The position numbers were made by a program, and so were the translations under genes. From the NCBI RefSeq assembly GCF_016859125.1, contig NZ_CP069338.1:9737501-9801500 (forward strand): a DNA stretch of 64,000 nt. The letters are read 5' to 3'. The notes under the pieces are model-generated. The model did not search any database and had not been told where the DNA came from. It was given only the letters and a program-made list of their open reading frames with translations. How positions within the stretch are numbered: the first letter of the stretch is position 1; every line of letters begins with the position of its first letter. Shown here piece after piece: positions 34,884-43,928 of this stretch. The DNA is from Archangium violaceum. GTDB taxonomy: Bacteria; Myxococcota; Myxococcia; Myxococcales; Myxococcaceae.

Positions 34884-36290
34884 CTGAGGTGGGCGCGCCA
34901 GGGTGGACGGAGGGTCTCCGGTGAGAGACAGGAGAGGGGCAGTGCGGAGAGGTGGCTGTCACTCTCGCAAGAGCCCTGGTCGCGGAGTTGCAGTGCGTGC
35001 CGCCCCTGCGAGTGCTGGCGGGGAGGCGGGGAGTGGCGGGGCCGAGTGTGGGGGAGGTGATGGGGCGCGTGCTGCGCATCCAGGGGATGAGCGTGCGCGG
35101 GGTGCAGATGGGGCCCGGGGGACTGGTGGTGCAGGTGCGCCCCCGCCAGCGCAAGCCGCGCTGTGGAGTGTGCGGCCGGCCCGCCCCAGGCTACGACACG
35201 AAACCCGGGCGACTGTGGCGGCACCTGGCGCTGGGAGAAACCATCTTCTGGCTGCGGTACGCCCCGCGCCGGGTGCGCTGCCGGGAGCATGGAGTGAGGG
35301 TGGAGCGGGTGCCCTGGGCGGCGCACGGCTCGAGCTTCACGCACGCCTTCGAGGAGCTGGTGGCCTGGCAGGCGCAACGTCTGGACAAGTCGTCCATCTG
35401 CCGGTTGCTGGGCATCAACTGGCGCACGGTGGGCACCATCATCGAGCGGCTGGTGGAGGAGCGCCTGTCGCCTGGGCGCCTGGAGGGGCTGCAAGTCATT
35501 GGGGTGGACGAGCTGGGCTGGCGCGCCGGGCACCAGTACGTGAGTCTGGTGGTGGACCACCTGCGCTCGCGAGTCGTCTGGGTGGCGGAGGGGAAGAACG
35601 AAGAGACGCTCAACGGCTTCTTCGACGAGCTGGGAGAGGAGAGGACGAAGCAGTTGACGCACGCGACGATGGACCTGTCGGCGGCCTTCAGCAAGGCGGT
35701 GGGCAACCGGGCCCCACACGTGCGCAAGGTGTTCGACCGCTTCCACGTGCAGAAGCTGGCGAACGAAGCGCTGGACACGGTGCGCCGGCAGCAGGTGCGG
35801 GAGCAGGCGGGGAGCCAGGAGGGCAAGGCGCTCAAGCACAGCCGTTGGGCGCTGCTGAAGAATCCGTGGAACCTGACGGTGCGCCAGGGAGAGAAGCTCA
35901 GCGAGTTGAAGAAGACGAACCAGACGCTCTACCGGGCCTATCTGCTCAAGGAGAGCCTGGCACGGGGCATGGACTACGTGCAGCCCAAGCGGGCCTCGGA
36001 GCACCTGGACAAGTGGTGTCAGTGGGCCAGCCACTCCAGGCTCGCCCCCTTCGCGAAGCTGGCGAAGACAGTCCAGCGGCACAAGGACGGCATTCTCGCC
36101 TATGTCGAGACGGGGCTGAGCAACGGAGTGGTGGAGGGAATCAACAACAAGATTCGAGCCCTCATCCGTCGCGCCTATGGCTTGCGCAATCCCAAGGCAT
36201 TCAGGGCGATGATACTGCTGTGCTGCGGAGGCATGGAGTTCACGCCGCCCCTGCCAGTAGCGGCGTAGCCCCTCGCAGTAGAAGCAGGCA
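34884..36290 (+). mobile_element. Insertion sequence, ISL3-type
   Basis: About 1.4 kb around an ISL3-type transposase. The ends are not resolved. Weak similarity exists between CTTCTGTAGCTGAGGTGGGC at the left (from 34875) and the reverse complement of the right flank (CTTCTACTGCGAGGGGC, ending about 36284). A 7-bp GGAGCGC occurs at both outer flanks (34858 and 36308), but without matching inverted repeats inside it. Boundaries given are therefore approximate. Confidence 0.55.
35060..36268 (+). CDS. ISL3-family transposase
   Basis: 402 residues. An N-terminal zinc-binding helix region has CGVCGRPAPGYDTK and VRCREHG. A helix-turn-helix segment follows (VAWQAQRLDKSSICRLLGIN). The DDE catalytic core has GVDELGW, MDLSAAFSKAV and the Glu in NGVVEGINNKI, then a C-terminal RRAYGLRNPKAFRAMIL. 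All three acidic residues are intact, so it is probably active. The ATG preceded by GGGGGAGGTG is chosen over an in-frame GTG 108 nt upstream. Confidence 0.85.
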   Translation: MGRVLRIQGMSVRGVQMGPGGLVVQVRPRQRKPRCGVCGRPAPGYDTKPGRLWRHLALGETIFWLRYAPRRVRCREHGVRVERVPWAAHGSSFTHAFEELVAWQAQRLDKSSICRLLGINWRTVGTIIERLVEERLSPGRLEGLQVIGVDELGWRAGHQYVSLVVDHLRSRVVWVAEGKNEETLNGFFDELGEERTKQLTHATMDLSAAFSKAVGNRAPHVRKVFDRFHVQKLANEALDTVRRQQVREQAGSQEGKALKHSRWALLKNPWNLTVRQGEKLSELKKTNQTLYRAYLLKESLARGMDYVQPKRASEHLDKWCQWASHSRLAPFAKLAKTVQRHKDGILAYVETGLSNGVVEGINNKIRALIRRAYGLRNPKAFRAMILLCCGGMEFTPPLPVAA

Positions 36291-36368
36291 GCTGGGGACC
36301 GAGCTCCGGAGCGCCGACAGATTCGACTGCAACCCGGCCAGCAGGGCAGCGGAGCCAGGCGCCCTGTC

Positions 36369-37151
36369 ATGCACAGCCGCGGCTTTCTGGCACCCCAGGT
36401 CGTGCCCCTGTCTCATTCATGCCTCGAACTCTCGCGGGGACTTGCGTCCCATGGCCATCGCGCGGCTCCGCACACCCTTGAACCCCAAGTCCTCCCCGTG
36501 CGCACCCGGCCTCGGTTCCTCGACCCTGCCCACTCGACGTACCGAAGACCCGCTTTTCTTGGCAAGGTCGCACATGAGGCCATTGGCAGAGCGTACAGCG
36601 TGCAGCATCCCACCAGCGTCGTCTTTCTCAACACCGTCGACCTCTACAGAATTGTGGAGAAGGGGGAGTTGGGGGACCCCGAGCGTCTTCCAGAGTTCGT
36701 GAGGCGCTTGCGCCCGGACATCACTGATACCCGCCTCCTCGTGCTGTTCGAGCTCAAGCCGGACAATGAGAAGTCACGCGAGATAGGGAGAAAAGAGGCG
36801 GGGCGCTACCTGGCGGCACTCAACGAGGTTGCCGAGCCTGACAAGAGGCTCGTGGGAGGCACCGGCTTCGAGGGGTCGCTCTTCCTCGAATTCGAGAACG
36901 GGGGAGCACTCTGGCAGTTGTCCTGGCGAACGCCAGAGCCCGGAGTGACGCTGTACCGCTGGAGCTACCGGCGCAAGAAGCCCAATGCTTCCTGGAAGGA
37001 GCGGACGGCCCAGAAGGCAGAGGAGTTGCCCAGGGAAGAAATAGAACAGCGCGGTGAGTTGGCCGAGCAGGCGATCCGAGCCGCCTATGAAGGGAACGAA
37101 CGCGCCAAGGGATTCCAGGGCCAGGTCTACCTGCCTGTGGACTGCCGCTGA
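36369..37151 (+). CDS. PD-(D/E)XK nuclease-like toxin-domain protein (possibly 5'-truncated)
   Basis: The region from about residue 60 on matches a myxobacterial toxin-domain pattern: YRRPAFLGKVAHEAIGRAY, then VVFLNTVDLYRIV. DITDTRLLVLFELKPDNEKS follows, with an Asp and an Glu-x-Lys spaced as in PD-(D/E)XK nucleases. A helical tail ends the protein. The first 55 residues read as non-native, low-complexity coding. No ribosome site marks the start, and no signal peptide is seen. It lies just downstream of the insertion sequence, so the original 5' part may be lost. It could be a polymorphic toxin fragment; the next gene would be the partner. Confidence 0.5.
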   Translation: MHSRGFLAPQVVPLSHSCLELSRGLASHGHRAAPHTLEPQVLPVRTRPRFLDPAHSTYRRPAFLGKVAHEAIGRAYSVQHPTSVVFLNTVDLYRIVEKGELGDPERLPEFVRRLRPDITDTRLLVLFELKPDNEKSREIGRKEAGRYLAALNEVAEPDKRLVGGTGFEGSLFLEFENGGALWQLSWRTPEPGVTLYRWSYRRKKPNASWKERTAQKAEELPREEIEQRGELAEQAIRAAYEGNERAKGFQGQVYLPVDCR

Positions 37152-37238
37152 GCGGGCGCGAGGCGCCTGCCGCCCTCGGAGCGCGCGAAGTGCCCGGCGC
37201 TTGAGGCGCGTCTGACCGCTGTGGTAGGGCGAAAAGCC

Positions 37239-38039
37239 ATGACCCCGGAACAGCCCTCGGTGCTCGAGTTTCCAGCGTGGCTCTACGGCACCACCGCCGC
37301 CATCCGCCGCAAGGCGAGAGCCGAGGGACGCTGGTGGGCCCGGGAGTACCTCAAGACCGGTGCCTTTCCCCATCCCCGGCAGATGCGCCAGGTGCCGCCC
37401 GGCGAGGTGCTGGTGATGCACTCAGCGGCCGAATTCGACTTGGGCCGCACGCGCTGGTGGATGCACATGTTCGGCGACGTCTTCATGGACTTGAATGGAG
37501 GCGTCCCGAAGGAGGAGCGTCAACGCATGAGGGACGCCTTCGAGTCCTTCTGCCTGGGCACCCCGTGGGGCGCCCTGGAATATACCGTGTCTCCGTCCCC
37601 GCCGCGGAGCGCGGAGCGCGTGGCGAACCGGCTCGCTTCGGTGCTCCGCTTCTGGGATGTGCTCCAGGGCCCTCGCTACGCGTTCTGGCCCGGTAGGAAG
37701 TACACGCTGGAAGAACTCATGGAGGATATCTACGGCAAGACCCTGGAGGCCTGGTGCCCCGGAGGCCCGGCCTCGGTCCGCGAGCACCTAGCCCTGACGG
37801 TGGAGCGCATGTCTCGCGCTACCCGCGAGGCTTGCGAGGAGGCCGTGCTCCGGGTGATTCCCGTCCTGGTGGAGGGGGACAACGATTTGAAGCACCACGA
37901 GGTGCTCAGCGACCCGGACTTCCTGCACGAGCGCCTCTCCGCGCTTCCCCTGGAGAAGTTCGAGGATTTCTCCAGCGCCGACAAATACGCGGTGGCCGTA
38001 CAGTTGGCTGCCTGGGACAGGGAGTTGGGACAGCATTAA
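37239..38039 (+). CDS. Hypothetical protein, possible partner/immunity protein of the upstream toxin-like gene
   Basis: 266 residues, soluble, rich in Trp, Arg and Glu, with no signal peptide. Seen: FGDVFMDLNGGVPKEERQRMRDAFESF, AFWPGRKYTLEELM and a helical C-terminus. I do not recognise the family. It starts 87 nt after the toxin-like gene on the same strand. That is the usual layout of an effector and its immunity protein in myxobacteria, but no direct evidence supports immunity. An in-frame GTG 18 nt upstream is an alternative start. Confidence 0.6.
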   Translation: MTPEQPSVLEFPAWLYGTTAAIRRKARAEGRWWAREYLKTGAFPHPRQMRQVPPGEVLVMHSAAEFDLGRTRWWMHMFGDVFMDLNGGVPKEERQRMRDAFESFCLGTPWGALEYTVSPSPPRSAERVANRLASVLRFWDVLQGPRYAFWPGRKYTLEELMEDIYGKTLEAWCPGGPASVREHLALTVERMSRATREACEEAVLRVIPVLVEGDNDLKHHEVLSDPDFLHERLSALPLEKFEDFSSADKYAVAVQLAAWDRELGQH

Positions 38040-38504
38040 TACTACGAGGTCACCTCGGAAGTACCGGCATTGTCAGCGATCTTGCGGGCTCTGGGTTTGA
38101 TTACTTTGGTGCAGATCTCGCTTGGGACGAGTTGGATGTGGCCGGGAAGCAGACTCAGTCAAGAGTGAAGGAAGAATACTCCCGCTTCTATGCGCTGCTG
38201 ACAGCGCTTCTTCACAACCAGCCAAACAGCACAACTCGAACTGTTGGCGTTCACGAGGAAGCGCGGGAATTTGGACGAGCCGAGCGTCGCGGCATGAGAC
38301 TGGCGGGCAGAGGTAGGTGGGGGTAGCGCAGAGGGCCGGGACGAGGGCACCCAAAAGAAGAGAGCCCGGAGCTGGTACCTCCGGACCCTCAGGCCGAATC
38401 ACGGGGACGCGATGCGGGCCTCGGCAGCAGTTCGAGCGCGGGCGCACGGCCGGCCCGCAGCCGGAGGGTTTTGTATTGTCCGAACAACAAACGAGGAGAA
38501 GGCC
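38040..38504 (+). other. Gap with low-GC coding remnant
   Basis: 465 bp without an intact gene. From about 38078 to 38326 one frame reads like real protein (DLAGSGFDYFGADLAWDELD, then SRFYALLTALLHN). Its base composition is visibly lower in GC than the neighbours. It has no start codon or ribosome site and ends in an arginine-rich tail. It is probably the 3' fragment of a foreign or lost gene. The remaining part upstream of 38505 is a probable promoter region with a TTGT-CCGA-ACAA palindrome near 38476-38487. Confidence 0.4.
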
Positions 38505-39527
38505 ATGAAACCGCAAGGAAGGAAGCTCCCCGGTCCCCACGTGTTCTCGCGCCTCGCCATCACGGTGGCCGCCGCCGCCGTTCTTCATGCGGCACCCGCG
38601 TCTGCCCAGCTGCCCCCGCCCAGCGGGCCCATCATCTGGGGAGGCTATACGCAGAATCAAATCGACGCGCTGTATGACCAGAACTTCTGGGACAACGCCC
38701 CGCCGGACCCGCGGATGCGGGACCAGGTGAACAGCGACGCGGTGCGCTCCCGGTACGGCGAGCCCGAGCGCCTCCAGTACGGGCTCTCGCGGTACGAGTT
38801 CCTCGATCTCTACCGCACGAAGGCGAAGGGCAAGGCGCCCATCATGGTCTACATCCATGGTGGCTCCTGGCAGCGCGGCTCGGCACGCAACGCGGCGGTG
38901 CCGGCCGAGATGTTCATGGAGGCCGGGGTGCATTACCTCGCGCTCGACTTCGTCAACACGCTGGAGAACGGCGGCAACCTCCTGGAGATGGCCGAGCAGG
39001 TTCGCCGGGCCGTGGAGTGGGCGTACCGCAACGCCGGCACGTTCGGCGGCGACCGTGACCAGCTCTACGTCTCCGGCCACTCCTCTGGTGGCCACCTGTG
39101 CGGCGTGGTGATGACCACGGACTGGAGCCAGCACGGGCTGCCGGCCGACACGGTGAAGGGCGGCGTGTGCAGCAGCGGCATGTTCGAGCTCTACCCCGTC
39201 TCGCTCTCCGCGCGCGCCTCGTACGTCCGCTTCACGCCGGAGACGCTCGAGCTGCTGAGCCCCCAGCGCCAGCTGCGGTTCCTCCACGCGCCCATCGTCC
39301 TCGCCTACGGCACGAACGAGAGTCCCGAATTCATCCGCCAGACGCGCGACTTCGCGGAGGCGCTGAAGGCCGCGGGCAAGCCCCACAAGGTCCTCGTGGG
39401 CGTGGGCTACAACCATTTCGAGATGAATGAGACGTATGGCAATCCCTACGGCCTGTTGGGACGCGCGTCACTGGAGTTGATGGGACGCGAGCCACACCAG
39501 GGGCAGCAGAACAAAGACAACAGGTAG
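38505..39527 (+). CDS. Secreted alpha/beta-hydrolase (esterase/kynurenine-formamidase-like)
   Basis: 340 residues. The signal peptide ends at HAAPASA. The hydrolase fold shows an HGGSW oxyanion motif (YIHGGSWQRGS), the nucleophile elbow VSGHSSGGHL, an acidic loop near YGTNESPEF and the catalytic His in YNHFEM. This is the carboxylesterase/BD-FAE/kynurenine-formamidase-like subgroup (HSL-type HGG). GAGGAGAAGG lies just upstream of the ATG. It is followed 13 nt later by a nucleoside hydrolase lipoprotein, with which it probably forms an operon. Confidence 0.85.
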   Translation: MKPQGRKLPGPHVFSRLAITVAAAAVLHAAPASAQLPPPSGPIIWGGYTQNQIDALYDQNFWDNAPPDPRMRDQVNSDAVRSRYGEPERLQYGLSRYEFLDLYRTKAKGKAPIMVYIHGGSWQRGSARNAAVPAEMFMEAGVHYLALDFVNTLENGGNLLEMAEQVRRAVEWAYRNAGTFGGDRDQLYVSGHSSGGHLCGVVMTTDWSQHGLPADTVKGGVCSSGMFELYPVSLSARASYVRFTPETLELLSPQRQLRFLHAPIVLAYGTNESPEFIRQTRDFAEALKAAGKPHKVLVGVGYNHFEMNETYGNPYGLLGRASLELMGREPHQGQQNKDNR

Positions 39528-39540
39528 AGGAGCTCCCCAT

Positions 39541-40566
39541 ATGAATACCCGTCGCCGCAATCTCCCCTTCGCCGCGCTCACCACGCTGCTGCTCGCCGCC
39601 TGCCGCTCGTCCCCCCCGCCCGTCATCGCGGACGTGGACTCGGACTATGACGACATCGCCTCGCTCGCGTACCTGTGCCAGGAGCACCAGCGCGGCACCC
39701 TGCGGCTCGCCGCCGTCACCGTCACGAACAGCGGCGCCGGCTACCCGGGCAAGGCCGTGCGCAACGTGCGCTGCGTGCTGGAGGCCTGCGGGCTGAAGGA
39801 GGTCCCCGTAGCCGATGCCACGCCCATCACGCCCAATGCCTTCCCGGCCCGCATCCGGGACAACGTGGACGGCATTCTCGACAACATCTTCGCCGACTGC
39901 ACCGCCAGCGCGGAGTCCACGCAGAAGAGCGCCCCGGCGCTGCTGGCCGAGGTGGCCCTGGCCGCGTCCGAGCCCGTGACGGTGGTGGCCACCGGGCCGC
40001 TGTCCAACCTGGCCGCGGCGCTCCAGGCCGAGCCCGAGCTGAAGGAGCGGATTGCGCGGACCTTCATCATGGGTGGGGCCGTGTCCGTGCCCGGCAACCT
40101 CTGCTGCGGGGTGTCTGACGCCTTCGACAAGACGCAGGAGTTCAACATCTTCGCGGACCCGCCCGCCGCGGCCGCAGTGCTGCGCTCGCTGCCGGCCGAG
40201 AGCGTCTCGCTCGTCCCGTTGGATGCGACGAACAAAATCCCGCTGACGCGGGCCTATGCCCAGCGCCTCTCCGAGCAGGCCACCACCGGGCCCGCCAAGG
40301 TCGTCTCCGCCGTCGCCAACCACCCCAACATCCTCGCGGGTGTCGACGCGGGCCGGCTGTTCTGGTGGGACCCGCTGGCGGCCATGGCGGCCTTCCATCC
40401 CGAGGTCGTCACCTTCGAGCCGCAGGCCCTGGAGGTGGTGATCGACGGGGCCTCGGCGGGACGGACGCGCGTGGCCGAAGGCGGGCAGCGCACCCGCGTG
40501 GGCGTGGGCGCCGACGCCCAGCGCTTCGAGGACCTGCTGCTGGAGGTGCTCAACTCCCGCGAGTAG
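39541..40566 (+). CDS. Nucleoside hydrolase lipoprotein (IUNH family)
   Basis: 341 residues. The signal peptide ends in lipobox LLAAC (Cys21). The catalytic Asp cluster is DVDSDYDDIASL (family DTDxGxDDAxAL). VVATGPLSNLAAAL, FIMGGAV, EFNIFADPPAAAAVL and WWDPLAAM complete the calcium-binding site. IUNH enzymes hydrolyse the N-glycosidic bond of nucleosides. A lipoprotein form suggests scavenging of nucleosides at the cell surface, as would suit a predator that lyses prey. GAGGAG precedes the ATG. It is convergent with the following gene, 3 nt between stops. Confidence 0.88.
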   Translation: MNTRRRNLPFAALTTLLLAACRSSPPPVIADVDSDYDDIASLAYLCQEHQRGTLRLAAVTVTNSGAGYPGKAVRNVRCVLEACGLKEVPVADATPITPNAFPARIRDNVDGILDNIFADCTASAESTQKSAPALLAEVALAASEPVTVVATGPLSNLAAALQAEPELKERIARTFIMGGAVSVPGNLCCGVSDAFDKTQEFNIFADPPAAAAVLRSLPAESVSLVPLDATNKIPLTRAYAQRLSEQATTGPAKVVSAVANHPNILAGVDAGRLFWWDPLAAMAAFHPEVVTFEPQALEVVIDGASAGRTRVAEGGQRTRVGVGADAQRFEDLLLEVLNSRE

Positions 40567-40569
40567 GCC

Positions 40570-43500
40570 TCAGTCCGAGCCCGCCGCCGAGCCGATAGGC
40601 TTGACCTCGGGAGCCGGGGACTCCTTCTTCGGCTCCGCCGTCTTCAGGTCCACCGCCAGCGCGTCGACGCCGTGGTAGCCCTTGGCGCTCACCTCGCCGC
40701 CCCGGAAGAGCGCCCAGCCCTGGAGCTGGCTCGGCATGAAGGAGCGGGTCATGTGCCACAGCTGCGGGCCGCTGTTGGCCAGGTAGAGGTAGAGCATCCG
40801 CTTCGGGTTCCACGGGTTGGGCAGCGCCACCGCGAGCCCGTCATCCGAGCGCCCATACGTCTTCCCCTGCCAGCGGAAGAACCGGCGGCCGATCTCCACC
40901 GGCAGCTTCTTCTCCGCGGCGAGCCGCGCCACCAGCCCGTTGTCCTCGGCACCACCGAGCACGAACAAGTCCCGGCTCGCCAGCTGCGCATCCGTCACCT
41001 CGGCGTCCGGCTCGAGCGGCGCGAGCTGGTCCGTGAAGGCATCCGCCACGACATCGCGGAAGTTCAGGGTCAGCGTGCGATCCGCCTCCACGCCGCGAGC
41101 AGTACCGTGGACGAAGAGCAGCTGGCTGAAATCATCCAGCGCGTTGGAGAGCACCTGGAAGTGCTCTCGCGGCACGGGGATGTCGTTGGACGGGTTGAAC
41201 ACCACGCGCACGGGCTGCTCGGCCACGTGGAAGGAGAAGGTCTCGCGCGCGTCCTTCACCTCCACGCGCTCCAGCGTCGAGCCCTTGGCGGAGACGAGCT
41301 CCACGGAGGAGACGAAGTGATAGGGCTTGCCCCCCTGCTCCACCTTGACCGTCACGTCGTAGCCGTCCTTGGCCTTCGTGGCGCTGGCAGCAATGCGCGG
41401 CTCGGGCAGGCCGCCGCGCTCCACCCACTGGGAGATGAAGGGCTTGAGATCCCTCCCCGCGGCCTCCGAGGCGGTGCGCACGAAGTCCGCCGTGGTGATG
41501 TTCTTGTTGGCGTAGCGCTCGTGGACGGTGCGCATCACCTTCGAGAAGGCCTTGTTGCCGAGCAGCAGCCGCAGCTGATGCAGCAGGAAGGTGCCCTTGA
41601 TGCGCGGAATCGCGTAGGTGCCGTAACGGCTGTACGAGGTGCGCGCGGCCGTGGGCACCACATCCTCCTCGCGAGAGGTGAGGTACAGGTAGCGGCTGTT
41701 GAGCTCCGCCAGGGCATCGCGCTGCTGCTCGAAGGCCTTGTCCGCGGAGTCCGGCAGCTTGTTGAGCTGGTTCCAGTAGGCGGCCGTGCCACTCACGAGC
41801 CAGTTCTCGCCATCGGTGGCGGGGAACATGGTGTTGGCCCACAGGAGCTTCTTGTCGAAGCCGAGGGCGTCCTTGACCTTGGTGGTATCCCGCTTCGTCG
41901 CAGCGGCCTTCTCCTCCTTCGCGAGGGCCTTGGCGCGAGCGGCCTTGAGCTTGTCGGCGACGAAGATGGGGCTGAAGGTGGTGTAGCCGAGCGTCAGGTG
42001 GGGCGAGGCGCCGGGGAGGTCCTGGATCCACCGGCCACCCACCATCTTCTCGCGCAGGGTCGTCTTGCCGTAATGGGCGAGGAACATGAGCCGGCTGGCC
42101 ATCTCACCGGTGGTGATCTTCCCATCGCAGGCGTGGGGCCGGTTGATGGGGCTGGAGGCCATCATGCGGATGGCGTTGTCCAGGTCGATGCCGCCCTTGC
42201 CGTACTGCTCGAAGTACTTCTGGAAGGCGATGTCCCGGTTCCAGGTGTTGAAGGCCAGGTCCACGGGCGCGTTCTGGGGGTTGGGGATGTACTCCTTGCG
42301 CACCTCGAGGTCCCGGTTGTTGTTGTTGGCCCAGATGAAGTCCTTGAGGTTGCCCGGGGTGTTGGCGGCGTTGCCCCTGCTTCCGGTGCGCCACAGCTTC
42401 GTCTTCTTCGTGCCGAGCGTGAAGCAGGCGCCCTCACCCGTCTTGGCGTCCGCCAGGGTCCAGTCGTTGGTGTAGAGGCCGTTGTTGCGATCCTTCAGGA
42501 TGCGCGTCACGTCCTCGATGGACGAGGCGTACTGGGCCGCCTTGCGGATGCGGTTGCTCTGGGGCGTGCCATCGGGATCGAAGGGCGTCTGACCCACCGT
42601 GGTCTCTCCGATGACGATCCCCGCGTCGTTGATGAACCAGTCCGCGCCGCTGTGGATGCCGCCCGGGAAGGTCTGCATGATGAAGCGGTGGCCGCGGGTG
42701 GGCTGCACGTCCAGCATCACGTCCCAGTGGACGCCCGTGTAGCCGTTCCACATGAAGATCTGCCCCATGATGAACTGACCATCCTTGGTGGCCGAGCGGG
42801 TGGCCACGAAGGACGAGCAGTGATCACCCTCGCCCGCCCGGGCCGACTCGTCCTCGGCCTTGAGGAAGGAGCGCCCGGTGAGCGACGTGGCGCTCACGCG
42901 GTTGGCGTCCTCGAGCTGGCCCAGGTCCACCGCCGAGTTGAGCGAGGCGATGTCCAGCACATCCAGCTCGCGGTCCTTGAACTTCACGCCGGCCTTGTTG
43001 ACGCCGTCGGCGATGCCCTTCATCTCCTCGAGGTACTCGGGGTCGTACTTGCGCAGGAAGATCGAGTCGGTGAGCAACCGCACCTGGGACCAGCCATTGA
43101 CGGCGTCCTGGCGGTTCTTCTGGATGCCCAGCTTCTCCATGTAGCGGACGATGTCCTCGGCCACGAGCTCGCCGTACTGCTGGCCGCGCTCGTACGGCTC
43201 GCCCTCGATGTGGATGTACTTCCATCCGCCGTCGTCGTAGCGGAAGCCCTTGCCGGCCCAGCGCACGGACTCCATGGGGATGTAGGCGGTGATGTCGTCC
43301 ACCTCCTCGAGGCGCACGTCATCGACCCAGGCGGAGCCGGTGGCCTTGCCGTTGCGGCCCAGGTGCACCTGCACGCGGTCCGAGGCCTGGATGGCGAAGA
43401 AGAGCACCGAGACGCGGCCGTCCTGGTCCGCGCCCTGGGTGGGCGAGCAGTTGGTGAAGGGGAAGCTCTTCATCGACAGGCAGGCGCCGATCGCCGTGGG

Positions 43501-43851
43501 GTAGCGCGCCTGGGGATCGGCCTGCACGCCCCGGGTGCGCACCCACGCGCTCAGACGGTAGAGGCGGCCCACCTGGAGCTTCACGGGCTCGGACTGGACG
43601 GTGGTCTCGGCGCCGCTGGCCGGGTTCTCGATGAAGAGCCCCCGCGCGCCCTCGGCCTTGCCGTCCGGACTGGAGGTCACCCTGCCCTCGCCCGTCGAGG
43701 TCCAGCCGGTGGGATGTCCCGAGGAGGCCAGTGACTCGAAGCCAGCGTTGAGCACGGGCACCTGCGCGGCCCATGAAGCGGGCGCGTGGAGCGCTCCCGC
43801 GGTGAGCAGCAGTGCGCCGAGGAATCGCGAGGTCATTCGGAGAGGGGTCAT
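40570..43851 (-). CDS. Secreted C45-type (phospholipase-B/acyltransferase-like) hydrolase fused to M1-like C-terminal region
   Basis: 1093 residues. The signal peptide ends at ASWAAQ. A carbohydrate-binding-like beta domain (about 30-190) is followed by an Ntn-hydrolase domain of the C45/LAMA-PLB type. Its catalytic Cys is probably near 344 (GDHCSSFVATRS); MGQIFMWNGYTG and TFPGGIHSGADWFINDAG are typical. Residues about 720-860 resemble the post-catalytic part of M1 aminopeptidases (IKGTFLLHQLRLLLGNKAF, ISQWVERGGLPEPRI), with no HEXXH seen. The C-terminus (about 900-1060) is unassigned. It is likely an exported amidase or lipase; the fusion order is unusual. Confidence 0.75.
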   Translation of the reverse strand: MTPLRMTSRFLGALLLTAGALHAPASWAAQVPVLNAGFESLASSGHPTGWTSTGEGRVTSSPDGKAEGARGLFIENPASGAETTVQSEPVKLQVGRLYRLSAWVRTRGVQADPQARYPTAIGACLSMKSFPFTNCSPTQGADQDGRVSVLFFAIQASDRVQVHLGRNGKATGSAWVDDVRLEEVDDITAYIPMESVRWAGKGFRYDDGGWKYIHIEGEPYERGQQYGELVAEDIVRYMEKLGIQKNRQDAVNGWSQVRLLTDSIFLRKYDPEYLEEMKGIADGVNKAGVKFKDRELDVLDIASLNSAVDLGQLEDANRVSATSLTGRSFLKAEDESARAGEGDHCSSFVATRSATKDGQFIMGQIFMWNGYTGVHWDVMLDVQPTRGHRFIMQTFPGGIHSGADWFINDAGIVIGETTVGQTPFDPDGTPQSNRIRKAAQYASSIEDVTRILKDRNNGLYTNDWTLADAKTGEGACFTLGTKKTKLWRTGSRGNAANTPGNLKDFIWANNNNRDLEVRKEYIPNPQNAPVDLAFNTWNRDIAFQKYFEQYGKGGIDLDNAIRMMASSPINRPHACDGKITTGEMASRLMFLAHYGKTTLREKMVGGRWIQDLPGASPHLTLGYTTFSPIFVADKLKAARAKALAKEEKAAATKRDTTKVKDALGFDKKLLWANTMFPATDGENWLVSGTAAYWNQLNKLPDSADKAFEQQRDALAELNSRYLYLTSREEDVVPTAARTSYSRYGTYAIPRIKGTFLLHQLRLLLGNKAFSKVMRTVHERYANKNITTADFVRTASEAAGRDLKPFISQWVERGGLPEPRIAASATKAKDGYDVTVKVEQGGKPYHFVSSVELVSAKGSTLERVEVKDARETFSFHVAEQPVRVVFNPSNDIPVPREHFQVLSNALDDFSQLLFVHGTARGVEADRTLTLNFRDVVADAFTDQLAPLEPDAEVTDAQLASRDLFVLGGAEDNGLVARLAAEKKLPVEIGRRFFRWQGKTYGRSDDGLAVALPNPWNPKRMLYLYLANSGPQLWHMTRSFMPSQLQGWALFRGGEVSAKGYHGVDALAVDLKTAEPKKESPAPEVKPIGSAAGSD

Positions 43852-43928
43852 GTCCTTCCCGGAGTGAGGTGGAAATGCGGGGTCCGCGTACTTCTCCCGC
43901 TCCGCCCCCCATCGTCAACCCTCGGCCG

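Noticed and set aside
40672-43734. 1020-residue frame antisense to the C45-type hydrolase
   Set aside because: Composition (His, Arg, Val, Gly excess) and lack of a ribosome site mark it as a shadow of the real gene, which has signal peptide and domains.
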